Below are positions 8,905-17,597 of a stretch of 64,000 nucleotides of DNA, piece after piece (position 1 is the first letter of the stretch; every line of letters starts with the position of its first letter). The translations under genes and the position numbers were made by a program. Below the pieces are notes generated by a model. The model made no database searches. It saw only the letters and a program-made list of their open reading frames with translations, and had not been told where the DNA came from. Source of the stretch: Nitrosococcus wardiae (lineage in GTDB: Bacteria; Pseudomonadota; Gammaproteobacteria; Nitrosococcales; Nitrosococcaceae); assembly GCF_004421105.1 (NCBI RefSeq), contig NZ_CP038033.1, positions 701,659 to 765,658 of the forward strand, written 5' to 3'.

Positions 8905-9384
8905 TCAATGTAAAAGGTCGGTTACCTCATCAAAGACTAAATCTTCCATCCAGGCATAGGCAGCTTCCTGGCCTGGCTGGTGAGATAACACCATCAGAAT
9001 AACCCACTTAAGCTGCTCCAAGTCAAAGTCTTCTGCCTCTAACGCCATCACCCGATCAATCACTAATTCCCGCGTCATGGAATCCAGCACGCCGACCTGC
9101 TCCAGAAACAGCAAAAATCCTCGGCATTCAGTATCTAACTTCTCCTTTTCATGGAGAGTAAAGACTCGAATCGAGGAGTTGGTCACCGGGAACGGGCGAG
9201 GCTCACTTTGCTGTAACGCCGCAAGTCCTTCCAACCAATCAAACGCCTTACCTATTTCGCCATGGTGAAAACCCGCCTCTGTCAGTTCTACTTCCAATGA
9301 TTCCTTCGTAGGTTGAGCCTCAGCTTCACTATCCATATAGGTCTGGAACAGATACATCAGTACATCGAGCACATTTTCTTTCAT
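8905..9384 (-). CDS. smg: Smg/DUF494 family protein
   Basis: A 159-residue acidic cytoplasmic protein with the Smg N-terminus (MKENVLDVLMYLFQTYMD) and the family tail LVFDEVTDLLH. Smg is a conserved gammaproteobacterial protein encoded next to dprA and topA, as here; its biochemical role is not established. The start overlaps the dprA stop by four bases (ATGA), which implies translational coupling, and GAGGG lies just upstream. Confidence 0.9.
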   Translation of the reverse strand: MKENVLDVLMYLFQTYMDSEAEAQPTKESLEVELTEAGFHHGEIGKAFDWLEGLAALQQSEPRPFPVTNSSIRVFTLHEKEKLDTECRGFLLFLEQVGVLDSMTRELVIDRVMALEAEDFDLEQLKWVILMVLSHQPGQEAAYAWMEDLVFDEVTDLLH

Positions 9385-10487
9385 GATTGGCCCTCTTTAC
9401 CGCAACGGAGATAGCGCCCTCCAGGCAATGCCGTAATGCGGCCTTGTAACTCTAACATCAAAAGCATGGAGGAAACCGCTTCTGCCGTCAATCCGCAGCG
9501 CTCAACTAGTATATCTATGGGAAGGGGATCATAACCTAGGCAATCCAGCAGAATATGATACTCTGGATCGTTGCTTGAATCTTCTATTTTTTCATGTTTT
9601 TCATCAACTTGAAGGTTGGTCGTTGCACCTACCAAAGGGCCTAATTCCTCCCAAATGTCTTGGGCAATTTCCACCAACTTGGCGCCTTCACGGATAAGGC
9701 GATGGCAACCCCGGGAGAGCGGGTTATGGATAGAACCAGGAATCGCAAATATCTCACGTCCCTGTTCTGCGCCTAAACGGGCGGTAATTAGAGAACCACT
9801 TTGCAAAGCCGCTTCGACCACTAAAATGCCTAGACTAAGACCACTAATGAGCCGATTGCGACGTGGAAAATTCTGGGGTAAAGGGGGGGTACCAATGGGA
9901 AATTCCGACACTAGGGCCCCCCCCTTGGCGATGGCATGGGCCAAAGCCCGATGGCGGGCCGGATAGACTCTATCTAATCCGGTTCCCGCCACGGCGATAG
10001 TGGGCGCCTTCGCTGCCAGCGCTCCTTCATGGGCAGCAGCATCAATACCCAATGCCAGCCCGCTAGTAATCACAAGACCGGAACTGGCCAAATAAGTAGC
10101 AAATTGAGCGGCAGTTTCCGCCCCTGTTGGGGAGGGATTACGACTGCCCACAACGGCCAGCTGGGGTAAGGATAGCAGGGAAGGATCGCCATGGATGAAT
10201 AAGACCGGCGGTGGATCCGGGATCTCCCGCAGGAGTGGCGGATAATCTGGATCGACTAAGGTCAGTAAGCAACGCTCTGGCTGTTCCAGCCACTTAAGAT
10301 CCTGCTCTACTGCCTCCCAATCAGGCTGTCGCAGATAATGCCGGGTTTCATTGCTAAGGTCTGTCGCCTTCTCCGGGGCAGCAAATACCGCAGCCGGCGA
10401 GCCATATTCCTCCAGGAGTCGGCCAAAGCTCACACTGCCAATGCCGGGGGCACGGTGCAGGGCGAGCCAGTAGGCTCGTTCATTCAT
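9381..10487 (-). CDS. dprA: DNA processing protein DprA/Smf
   Basis: DprA binds incoming single-stranded DNA and loads RecA during natural transformation. The central Rossmann-like DNA-binding domain contains VVGSRNPSPTGAE, SGLALGIDAAAHEGAL, GTGLDRVYPARH and the family signature FPRRNRLISGLS. A C-terminal winged-helix-like domain (about residues 305-365) ends the protein. I placed the start at ATG 10487 (MNERAYWLALHRAPGIG); an in-frame TTG six bases upstream is also possible. It overlaps smg by four bases and is preceded by the LysM gene on the same strand 24 bases away, so the three are probably one transcript. No other competence gene is in the window. Confidence 0.95.
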   Translation of the reverse strand: MNERAYWLALHRAPGIGSVSFGRLLEEYGSPAAVFAAPEKATDLSNETRHYLRQPDWEAVEQDLKWLEQPERCLLTLVDPDYPPLLREIPDPPPVLFIHGDPSLLSLPQLAVVGSRNPSPTGAETAAQFATYLASSGLVITSGLALGIDAAAHEGALAAKAPTIAVAGTGLDRVYPARHRALAHAIAKGGALVSEFPIGTPPLPQNFPRRNRLISGLSLGILVVEAALQSGSLITARLGAEQGREIFAIPGSIHNPLSRGCHRLIREGAKLVEIAQDIWEELGPLVGATTNLQVDEKHEKIEDSSNDPEYHILLDCLGYDPLPIDILVERCGLTAEAVSSMLLMLELQGRITALPGGRYLRCGKEGQS

Positions 10488-10511
10488 TGGCAAACCAAAG
10501 GCAGCTACAGT

Positions 10512-11549
10512 TTACGGGTTACGAACGACATCGTCCACATGAATAGCCCGTTCCGCCCCCATCACTAACCCATAGCTGATATGGTTAAAAGCGCGAAAGA
10601 CCATGAGTACCCCCGCTCGTTCATCAGGTAACTGGACTTTGTCATCAGGTAAACGGCTTATGGGATCACGCACCACCCTACCTGCTTGGTATATAGCAAG
10701 CACTGTCCCTTTATCCATGCCATCCTCTGTACCTAAATTCAGCACCACCGCCTGGTGCTGACCAATTTGAGAAACGCCTTCTATCACAGTAATAATTTTA
10801 CCCTCTATGGGGGTCGGTGATACATGGGGAAAAAAGTGCTGTTCAAATGCCTGGTCATTTCTTGGCAAAAGCCGATCTCCCACAAGTATCTCCCGCTTGG
10901 AGTTCTGAATACTCAGAATAGCGGGATCGCCAAACTGGCGCACTTTCGCATCCGCAATAAAAAGAGCTTCATAACCTAGAACTTTAGAAGGGTTATCCGG
11001 ATCCCGGTAGACCTCGCCCCCCCGGTAGATGCCATATCTCGTGGTAGCCGAATTGCCTAGACCACGAACATAAGCCTCATCGCCCGCTCCTAAAATCAAG
11101 CGCTCCTCTGTTCCTGCAACCACATAGGGGGCATTTTCCAAAGTTTCTTTATTCACCACTTGAGGATTTAACAGGAATTGCTGGATAACATCAATGGGAA
11201 TGGTCGGAATGGCTTTTTCCAGCTCAATAACTCGAACCGTCGGTGAAACCTTATAGGTGGAAAGCCCTCGCTGGAGTTCCAATACAGGGTCTCCATTGTC
11301 ACGGTAACTGAGGGCAATAATATCGCCTGGGTAAATTAAGTGGGGGTTCTTAACCTGCTGATTAACCTGCCAAATATCCGGCCACCGCCAAGGATCCCGT
11401 AAAAAGCGGCCGGCAATCTCCCAGAGGGTATCACCACGGACCACCACATGGCGTTGGGGAGCATCCGGACTCAGGGTCACGGGTGCTCCCCAAACCCCCC
11501 AGGCAATGGTATACAAGAGCATGAAAGTTAATAAATTTTTAAGCTTCAT
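10512..11549 (-). CDS. LysM-domain exported protein, TsaP-like
   Basis: ATG 11549 gives MKLKNLL followed by a hydrophobic signal peptide ending near WGAP. A LysM module (about residues 32-80) follows: VVVRGDTLWEIAGRFLRDPWRWPDIWQVN then NPHLIYPGDII. The remaining ~260 residues are beta-rich and unassigned. In Pseudomonas the gene in this position, between def and dprA, is tsaP (PA0020), which anchors the type IV pilus secretin to peptidoglycan; the same location and architecture suggest an orthologue. No pilus gene is in the window, so the role is inferred. An upstream in-frame start at 11600 would put 17 charged residues before the signal peptide, so I reject it; GGGAAG lies upstream of 11549. 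It is divergent from def. Confidence 0.85.
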   Translation of the reverse strand: MKLKNLLTFMLLYTIAWGVWGAPVTLSPDAPQRHVVVRGDTLWEIAGRFLRDPWRWPDIWQVNQQVKNPHLIYPGDIIALSYRDNGDPVLELQRGLSTYKVSPTVRVIELEKAIPTIPIDVIQQFLLNPQVVNKETLENAPYVVAGTEERLILGAGDEAYVRGLGNSATTRYGIYRGGEVYRDPDNPSKVLGYEALFIADAKVRQFGDPAILSIQNSKREILVGDRLLPRNDQAFEQHFFPHVSPTPIEGKIITVIEGVSQIGQHQAVVLNLGTEDGMDKGTVLAIYQAGRVVRDPISRLPDDKVQLPDERAGVLMVFRAFNHISYGLVMGAERAIHVDDVVRNP

Positions 11550-11822
11550 CGGCTTCCCTGAATAAACCTCAGCCAAATCTAACGATGGCTGCAGGACCAA
11601 GGGAGAGTTTTCACCCTTACCAACCCTGTAGCACCATTACCGAAATATCAAGTATTATGGCGACATGGAACCTTTGTACTTTAGCGCTGCCAAAAATTAG
11701 TAGTAGCGCAAAGGTTGCAAGGAGGGGTTTTTCGTTTTATTTATATACAAGGAAGATGCGAAAAGCTGTGATTATTTACTCTATATAATGAAATTACTGG
11801 CATAATCTTTAGTTGAAGTCCC

Positions 11823-12326
11823 ATGGCGATACTCAATATATTGCATTACCCCGATCCCCGACTGCGACGGAAGGCCCAGCCCGTCGCTACGGTAGATGAG
11901 TCCATAAAAAAGCTTGCCGACGACATGTTGGAGACCATGTATCAGGCTCCGGGTATTGGACTTGCGGCAATCCAAGTGAATGTCCCTAAACGAATAGTGG
12001 TGATTGATATCACTGAGGATAAATCCTCCCCGCTGGTGCTCATCAATCCCGAGATTGTGGCGCGACAAGGAAAAGCCGAAAGTGATGAAGGCTGTCTCTC
12101 GGTACCTGAGATTTTTGAGCCGGTCACTCGAGCCGCGGAAATTACTGTTCGCTATCTAGACGGGGAGGGCCAAGAGCAAGAGCTTCAGGCTCAGGAACTG
12201 CTCGCCACTTGCATTCAGCATGAGCTAGACCATCTAGAGGGGAAACTTTTTATCGATTATCTCTCGACCCTCAAACGCCAACGTATCCGGAAAAAAGTGG
12301 AAAAACGGCAGCGCCTCTCCGCCTAG
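11823..12326 (+). CDS. def: Peptide deformylase
   Basis: A 167-residue metalloenzyme that removes the formyl group from the N-terminal Met of new proteins. All three family motifs are present: GIGLAAIQ (residues 43-50), EGCLSVP (about 89-95, Cys metal ligand) and QHELDHLEG (about 131-139, the two His ligands and catalytic Glu). The length is normal. It is the first gene of the run def-fmt-rsmB and its promoter lies in the 270-base divergent region shared with the LysM gene. Confidence 0.97.
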   Translation: MAILNILHYPDPRLRRKAQPVATVDESIKKLADDMLETMYQAPGIGLAAIQVNVPKRIVVIDITEDKSSPLVLINPEIVARQGKAESDEGCLSVPEIFEPVTRAAEITVRYLDGEGQEQELQAQELLATCIQHELDHLEGKLFIDYLSTLKRQRIRKKVEKRQRLSA

Positions 12327-12566
12327 GGGAGAGCTTGCCTACCTTGCCACAGGGCCATCCTTCAAGGGGCTGCAGCTAAAGCTTGTAGTCAAGGCCCTTT
12401 TATTGGGTAAAATGAAGGTAGTTTTGCGCCTCAGACTCCAACCCTACTTTAAGATGCAAGCATAAATACGCAGCATATCTACTAATGGTGCACACCCACC
12501 CAAAAAGCCAAACTAATTTCATCCTGTTCGTAACTCTCTAAATTATAGATAATCCCATAACCACGC

Positions 12567-13535
12567 ATGGCTGCACCGCTGCAAATCATTTTCGCTGGAA
12601 CACCTGAGTTTGCCGCAGTCGTCCTGCGCCGACTCCTTGAGACCGAATATCCGATTAAAGCTGTCTATACCCAACCTGACCGTCCCAGCGGCCGAGGCCG
12701 GCAACTCACTCCAAGCCCCGTCAAAGCCATTGCTACCGCCCATCAGCTTCCCGTCTACCAGCCAAATTCCCTTAAAGATAAAGCCTCACAGGCCCAGCTT
12801 GCGGCACTGGCTCCCGATCTGATGGTGGTGGTCGCCTATGGACTCCTTCTCCCTGCCGCAGTACTCAAAATCCCCCCTCTCGGTTGCATCAATATCCATG
12901 CCTCCTTGCTACCTCGCTGGCGAGGTGCCGCCCCTATTCAGCGGGCTCTAATGGCAGGAGATCAGGAAACAGGGGTCAGCATCATGCAGATGGAAGCCGG
13001 TTTAGATACGGGACCAGTGCTCCATACCGTGCCTTATCCGCTACAGCCAGACGATACCGCTGCCACCATTCATGACCGCCTTGCTGAACTAGGGGCCGAA
13101 GCCCTATTGCAGTGTTTACCTGCCATTGCTGAAGGGACGGCCACCCCAACTCCTCAGGAGGAAAGCCAGGCCTGTTACGCGCCCAAGATCCACAAGGAAG
13201 AATCGTGGCTCGATTGGTCTCAACCCGCAATATTTTTAGAACGCCAAGTGCGGGCCTTTAATCCTTGGCCAGTAGCACAAACCCAGATCAATAGTCAGCT
13301 ATTGCGCGTGTGGTCAGCGACGGCCCTTGCCACAGAAACCACAGCCCCGCCGGGCACCCTTTTAGCAGCGGATAAAAAAGGAATCGATGTGGCCACGGGC
13401 AGTGGGGTCTTGCGCCTGTTAAAGGTACAGCCGGCAGGTAAGCGGGCCATGGCAGTCCAAGATTATCTCAATGCCCACCCCCTAACTCCAGGTACTGTAC
13501 TGGCAACAAACCCAGGCAAGCCCCACCTGTCTTAG
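12567..13535 (+). CDS. fmt: Methionyl-tRNA formyltransferase
   Basis: A 322-residue enzyme that formylates initiator Met-tRNA using 10-formyltetrahydrofolate. The N-terminal catalytic domain begins LQIIFAGTPEFAA, has the loop RPSGRGRQLTPSPVK, the formyl-THF-site segment INIHASLLPRWRGAAPIQRA (with catalytic Asn and His) and the later Asp in GLDTGPVL. The C-terminal OB-like domain (about 210-315) binds tRNA. It pairs functionally with def upstream. The gap from def is 240 bases with no gene; only nine bases separate it from rsmB. Confidence 0.97.
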   Translation: MAAPLQIIFAGTPEFAAVVLRRLLETEYPIKAVYTQPDRPSGRGRQLTPSPVKAIATAHQLPVYQPNSLKDKASQAQLAALAPDLMVVVAYGLLLPAAVLKIPPLGCINIHASLLPRWRGAAPIQRALMAGDQETGVSIMQMEAGLDTGPVLHTVPYPLQPDDTAATIHDRLAELGAEALLQCLPAIAEGTATPTPQEESQACYAPKIHKEESWLDWSQPAIFLERQVRAFNPWPVAQTQINSQLLRVWSATALATETTAPPGTLLAADKKGIDVATGSGVLRLLKVQPAGKRAMAVQDYLNAHPLTPGTVLATNPGKPHLS

Positions 13536-13544
13536 TACTTTGGA

Positions 13545-14861
13545 ATGCCGACTACACCTCAATTAGCAAGTACTCGGGTAATAGCAGCTACCGTACTAGC
13601 GCAGGTTCTTGGCCAAGGACGCTCCCTCAACGCGGCTTTACCGCCGGCGGTGGCCTATTTACCAGAGCGGGATCAGGCCTTTACCCAAACCTTATGTTAT
13701 GGCGTTCTGCGGTGGCTGCCCCGGCTTGAATATCTGGCCCAAACACTTTTGCATAAACCCTTACGGGCCCGCGATGTGGACCTTTATAGCTTATTGCTTT
13801 TAGGCTTGTACCAACTGACAGAGCTCGGTATCCCCTCCCATGCGGCCTTGTCCGAAACAGTCGCCGCTGCCGAAAGTCTGGGTAAGCCGTGGGCCAAAAA
13901 ACTGATCAATGCTATCCTCCGTGCCTATTTGCGCAACCAAGTCGCTTTGCAAGCTCAAGTGACCACCCATGAAGTCGCCCATAGCGCCCACCCCCGGTGG
14001 CTATTGGAAGCCATCCGCCGCTCCTGGCCGGATGATTGGTCCCAAATCATCGCGGCCAACAACCATCATCCTCCTCTCAGTCTGCGCATTAATCGTCTCC
14101 AAGGTAGCCGCGCAAGCTACCTGCATGAATTAGAGCGCAATGGCATCGAAGCCCGTGCCATACCCCATACGGAGTGGGGAGTGATGCTGGACCAACCCCG
14201 CCCAATCACTACTTTGCCGGGTTTTCTTGAAGGGCGGGTTTCGGTCCAAGACGGTGCCGGGCAGCGGGTCGCTCCTTTATTGGCCCTAGCCCCCGGGCAG
14301 CGGGTACTGGATGCCTGTGCCGCCCCTGGCGGTAAAACCTGTCACATTCTAGAGCTTGAACCTCAACTTGAGACCCTCATTGCCTTGGATCTGGATGCTG
14401 CCCGCTTAGAACGCCTCGACAGTAATCTAAAACGCCTGCAGCTAAAAGCCCAGGTGGTCCCAGGTGACGCGGCCCAACCCCAAACCTGGTGGGATGGAAT
14501 CCCCTTTGACCGGATCTTGCTAGATGCCCCCTGCTCAAGCAGTGGCGTCATCCGCCGCCACCCTGACATCAAAGTTCTCCGACGGGAGCGTGATATTCCC
14601 CCCTTAGCAGTTTTGCAAAAACGCCTGCTGTCGGCCCTGTGGCCATTGCTTGCACCTGGCGGCTTGCTGCTTTATTGCACTTGCTCCATACTGCCGGTGG
14701 AAAATGAACAGCAGATTCGCGAATTTCTTCTTGCCCACCCCGAGGGGAAAGAACGGCCATTGGAGGTTCCGTGGGGGTTACCCCAAACTGTTGGACGGCA
14801 ACTACTCACCGGTGTAGAAGGACTAGACGGCTTTTATTATGCTTGCCTGGAGAAGCGCTGA
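13545..14861 (+). CDS. rsmB: 16S rRNA m5C967 methyltransferase RsmB
   Basis: A 438-residue SAM-dependent enzyme that methylates C967 of 16S rRNA. The N-terminal NusB-like domain (about 1-140) is followed by the Rossmann methyltransferase domain, with the SAM motif LDACAAPGGKT (about residue 250), the proline-cysteine motif DAPCSSSGVIRRHPDIK (catalytic Cys about 329) and the second Cys in YCTCSILPVENEQQ (about 379). Both cysteines of the two-Cys mechanism are intact. It overlaps the next gene by 23 bases, consistent with a single operon. Confidence 0.96.
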   Translation: MPTTPQLASTRVIAATVLAQVLGQGRSLNAALPPAVAYLPERDQAFTQTLCYGVLRWLPRLEYLAQTLLHKPLRARDVDLYSLLLLGLYQLTELGIPSHAALSETVAAAESLGKPWAKKLINAILRAYLRNQVALQAQVTTHEVAHSAHPRWLLEAIRRSWPDDWSQIIAANNHHPPLSLRINRLQGSRASYLHELERNGIEARAIPHTEWGVMLDQPRPITTLPGFLEGRVSVQDGAGQRVAPLLALAPGQRVLDACAAPGGKTCHILELEPQLETLIALDLDAARLERLDSNLKRLQLKAQVVPGDAAQPQTWWDGIPFDRILLDAPCSSSGVIRRHPDIKVLRRERDIPPLAVLQKRLLSALWPLLAPGGLLLYCTCSILPVENEQQIREFLLAHPEGKERPLEVPWGLPQTVGRQLLTGVEGLDGFYYACLEKR

Positions 14862-15432
14862 AACCGGCCTTCCCTGGCGTCATTTTGGGTTATTATTGCT
14901 CGGCTTGCTGATCAGCAGGAGTGGCATCGCCAGCGAAACTTTTAATGTTCGCATGGCCAGTACCCAATTAGTGGACGGGATCTATCGTCTCCATGCCCAG
15001 ATTGACTACCCTCTCCACGAGGAGGTACGAAAGGCCGTCAAAAGCGGCATTCCCCTGATCGTTAATCAAGAAATTGAAATCCGACGACTTCGACGTTGGC
15101 TCTGGCCTAAGACAATTAAAAAAATTACGCTTCGTTACCAGCTCAGGTATCATGCCCTATCGGAACAATTCGTATTGATCTACCTTAGCCAAGGGAGGCA
15201 ACGAGCCTATCCCAACCTTACTGCAGCCATCAAACGTCTTAGCACCATTAAGGACTATCCCCTGATTACCCAAGAGGAATTGGAACCCCACCAACGTTAT
15301 CGGGTTCGACTGCGGACTCGCTTGAGCATTGAAGATCTACCGGTCCCCATGCGGCCGATAGCTTATTTATCCCCCCAATGGCACCTGGACAGCCCATGGT
15401 TCAGCTGGTTACTCGGATCGCCCGGACTCTAA
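14839..15432 (+). CDS. DUF4390 exported protein
   Basis: A 197-residue protein with an N-terminal hydrophobic segment (FGLLLLGLLISRSGIAS) that looks like a signal peptide, then a beta-rich domain and an amphipathic C-terminus. It matches DUF4390, a family of unknown function encoded between rsmB and ntrY in many beta- and gammaproteobacteria. It overlaps rsmB by 23 bases and ntrY by 55 bases, so translation of all three is probably coupled. That link suggests it assists or modulates the sensor kinase NtrY, but this is inference. Confidence 0.85.
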   Translation: MLAWRSAETGLPWRHFGLLLLGLLISRSGIASETFNVRMASTQLVDGIYRLHAQIDYPLHEEVRKAVKSGIPLIVNQEIEIRRLRRWLWPKTIKKITLRYQLRYHALSEQFVLIYLSQGRQRAYPNLTAAIKRLSTIKDYPLITQEELEPHQRYRVRLRTRLSIEDLPVPMRPIAYLSPQWHLDSPWFSWLLGSPGL

Positions 15433-17597
15433 GCCACGGCTATACCCGCTATCTCGCCCTGGGAGGGCTTCTCCTGCTCTCTTTCTATCTGCTGGCCACC
15501 GCCCTTGAAGATTCGGCCCATTTTGATCGCCTCTATTTTGTAGTGCTGGGAATCAATTTGCTGGCGCTGTTGCTGTTGCTCTTTTTTATCGGTGCCAACC
15601 TGATTCGCCTGGTTCAAGGATACTGGGAACGCCAACCCGGATCACGGCTCACACTACGGGTGGTGGCTATGTTTATCTCCCTAGCTTTCATTCCCCTGGT
15701 CATTGTGTTTTCCTTTTCCTTACAGTTTTTACACCGAGGGATCGAAAGTTGGTTTGATGTACAGGTGGAAAAAGCCCTGGAAGATTCTCTAGAACTCAGC
15801 CGCACGGCCTTTGGAATTCGGATGCGGACCTTACTCAAACAAACTCAATTAATGGCTGCAACCCTGGCTGAACTACCGCTAGAAAAAGCAGCGCACAGCC
15901 TCCAGGAACTCCGTCATATCAGTGGTGCTCACGAATTAACTTTACTGAATACCCGCGGGCATATCATCACCTCGGCTACTCTTGATCCTGAAACCATTGT
16001 CCCGGATCATCCCAATGATGTGATTTTGTTCCAACTCCGCCAGGGCCAAGATTATGTAGGCCTAGATCCTGTCGGCGAATCAGGATTACATCTGCGGGCC
16101 GTAGTCAACCTCCCTGCTACGCGACCTGATACCGAGGCATTAGTTTTGCAAGCCCTATTTCCCATTGCCGACCGATTAAGCACCCTAGCTGATAGTGTTC
16201 AAGACGCCTACACCCAATACCAACAATTAGCTTACCTACGTAAGCCATTAATCTATAGCTTTACCCTGGCACTTTCTCTCATCGTGCTTCTAACTCTATT
16301 GGCAGCCGTGTGGGCAGCATTCTTCTTAGCGCGGCGCTTAGTTTCTCCGGTAACAGACCTAGCCCAAGGCACCCGGGCTGTCGCTAACGGCGACTACGAT
16401 ACTCAATTGCCTCCCCATGGTCACGATGAGCTAGGTTTTCTCGTGGATTCCTTTAATCAAATGACCCGGCGCTTGAGACATGCCCGAGATACCGCCCACG
16501 CTAGCCGCCAGCAACTGGAGAGACAGCGGCGTTATTTAAAAGCCGTGCTGGGCAGTTTATCTTCTGGGGTCGTAACCCTAGACAATGCTTACCGGATTCG
16601 CACTGCCAATATTACGGCGGGGGAAATTTTGAGTGTGGACCTGCGCCGCTATACCGGTCAAGCTTTGGAACAGGTAGCGCGCTATTATCCGGCAGTACAG
16701 GAATTTATTGAGTTGCTCCACCCCCATCTAGAAAGCCCTAATCAAGAGTGGCACAAAGAAATCATCCGACAACAGGAAGATGGCCGCCAGTTTCTCATGT
16801 GCCGGGGCACACCCTTGCCGGGTAATGCTGGCCAAGTGATTGTCTTTGATGATGTCACCCCTTTTGTTCAAGCCCAACGCAACGCTGCCTGGGGCGAAGT
16901 GGCCCGGCGTCTCGCCCATGAGATCAAAAATCCACTCACCCCTATCCAGCTTTCCGCAGAACGGCTACGGCGTAAGTATCTCAATCTTTTACCTGCTAAT
17001 CAGACCCAGCTTTTAGATCGGTTAACCCATACTATTATTGCCCAGGTAGAAGCCATGAAAGAAATGGTGAACGCTTTCTCCGAATATGCCCGTAACCCAG
17101 CCCTGCAGCAACAATCTTTGGATCTCAACTGCTTGATTAATGAGGTGCTGGAACTCTACCGAGGTGACGAAAATAAACTCTGGATCGAGACTCAGTTGGC
17201 CCCTCAACCCCTCTGGCTCCTGGCCGACCCCAGCCGCCTGCGCCAATTGCTCCATAATTTAATCAAAAATGCCCTGGAAGCCATGGCTGATTTTCCACAA
17301 ACGCCGCAGGTGACTATCCGAACTCGTCACCTGCGGGATAAACAACGGGAATTGGTGGAACTGCAAATCATCGATCAAGGCCCCGGTATCCCCCCTGAAT
17401 TATCCCAAAACCTATTTGAGCCCTACGTTTCTACACGGCCTAAAGGGACCGGCCTTGGGTTAGCCATCGTCAAGCGCATTGTGGAAGAACAAGGAGGTCA
17501 CGTCTGGGCTAAAAACCTTCCGGAAGGGGGGGCCTGTCTCATTGTCCAATTACCCTACCAAGCAGCTCCACAACCCCTATTGGAGGTACGCTCATGA
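15378..17597 (+). CDS. ntrY: Sensor histidine kinase NtrY
   Basis: A 739-residue membrane kinase. Three N-terminal helices (about 25-42, 53-75, 90-112) precede a periplasmic sensor region (about 115-295) and a further helix (about 297-320). A HAMP linker (LVSPVTDLAQGTRAVANGDY), a PAS domain (about 385-490) and the kinase core follow. The H-box is RRLAHEIKNPLTPIQLSAER (phospho-His about 514); the N-box NLIKNALEAM and G-box KGTGLGLAIVKRI are intact. NtrY phosphorylates NtrX, encoded next, and such pairs are tied to nitrogen, redox or envelope control. The start is uncertain between ATG 15378 and ATG 15396. It overlaps ntrX by four bases. Confidence 0.93.
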   Translation: MAPGQPMVQLVTRIARTLSHGYTRYLALGGLLLLSFYLLATALEDSAHFDRLYFVVLGINLLALLLLLFFIGANLIRLVQGYWERQPGSRLTLRVVAMFISLAFIPLVIVFSFSLQFLHRGIESWFDVQVEKALEDSLELSRTAFGIRMRTLLKQTQLMAATLAELPLEKAAHSLQELRHISGAHELTLLNTRGHIITSATLDPETIVPDHPNDVILFQLRQGQDYVGLDPVGESGLHLRAVVNLPATRPDTEALVLQALFPIADRLSTLADSVQDAYTQYQQLAYLRKPLIYSFTLALSLIVLLTLLAAVWAAFFLARRLVSPVTDLAQGTRAVANGDYDTQLPPHGHDELGFLVDSFNQMTRRLRHARDTAHASRQQLERQRRYLKAVLGSLSSGVVTLDNAYRIRTANITAGEILSVDLRRYTGQALEQVARYYPAVQEFIELLHPHLESPNQEWHKEIIRQQEDGRQFLMCRGTPLPGNAGQVIVFDDVTPFVQAQRNAAWGEVARRLAHEIKNPLTPIQLSAERLRRKYLNLLPANQTQLLDRLTHTIIAQVEAMKEMVNAFSEYARNPALQQQSLDLNCLINEVLELYRGDENKLWIETQLAPQPLWLLADPSRLRQLLHNLIKNALEAMADFPQTPQVTIRTRHLRDKQRELVELQIIDQGPGIPPELSQNLFEPYVSTRPKGTGLGLAIVKRIVEEQGGHVWAKNLPEGGACLIVQLPYQAAPQPLLEVRS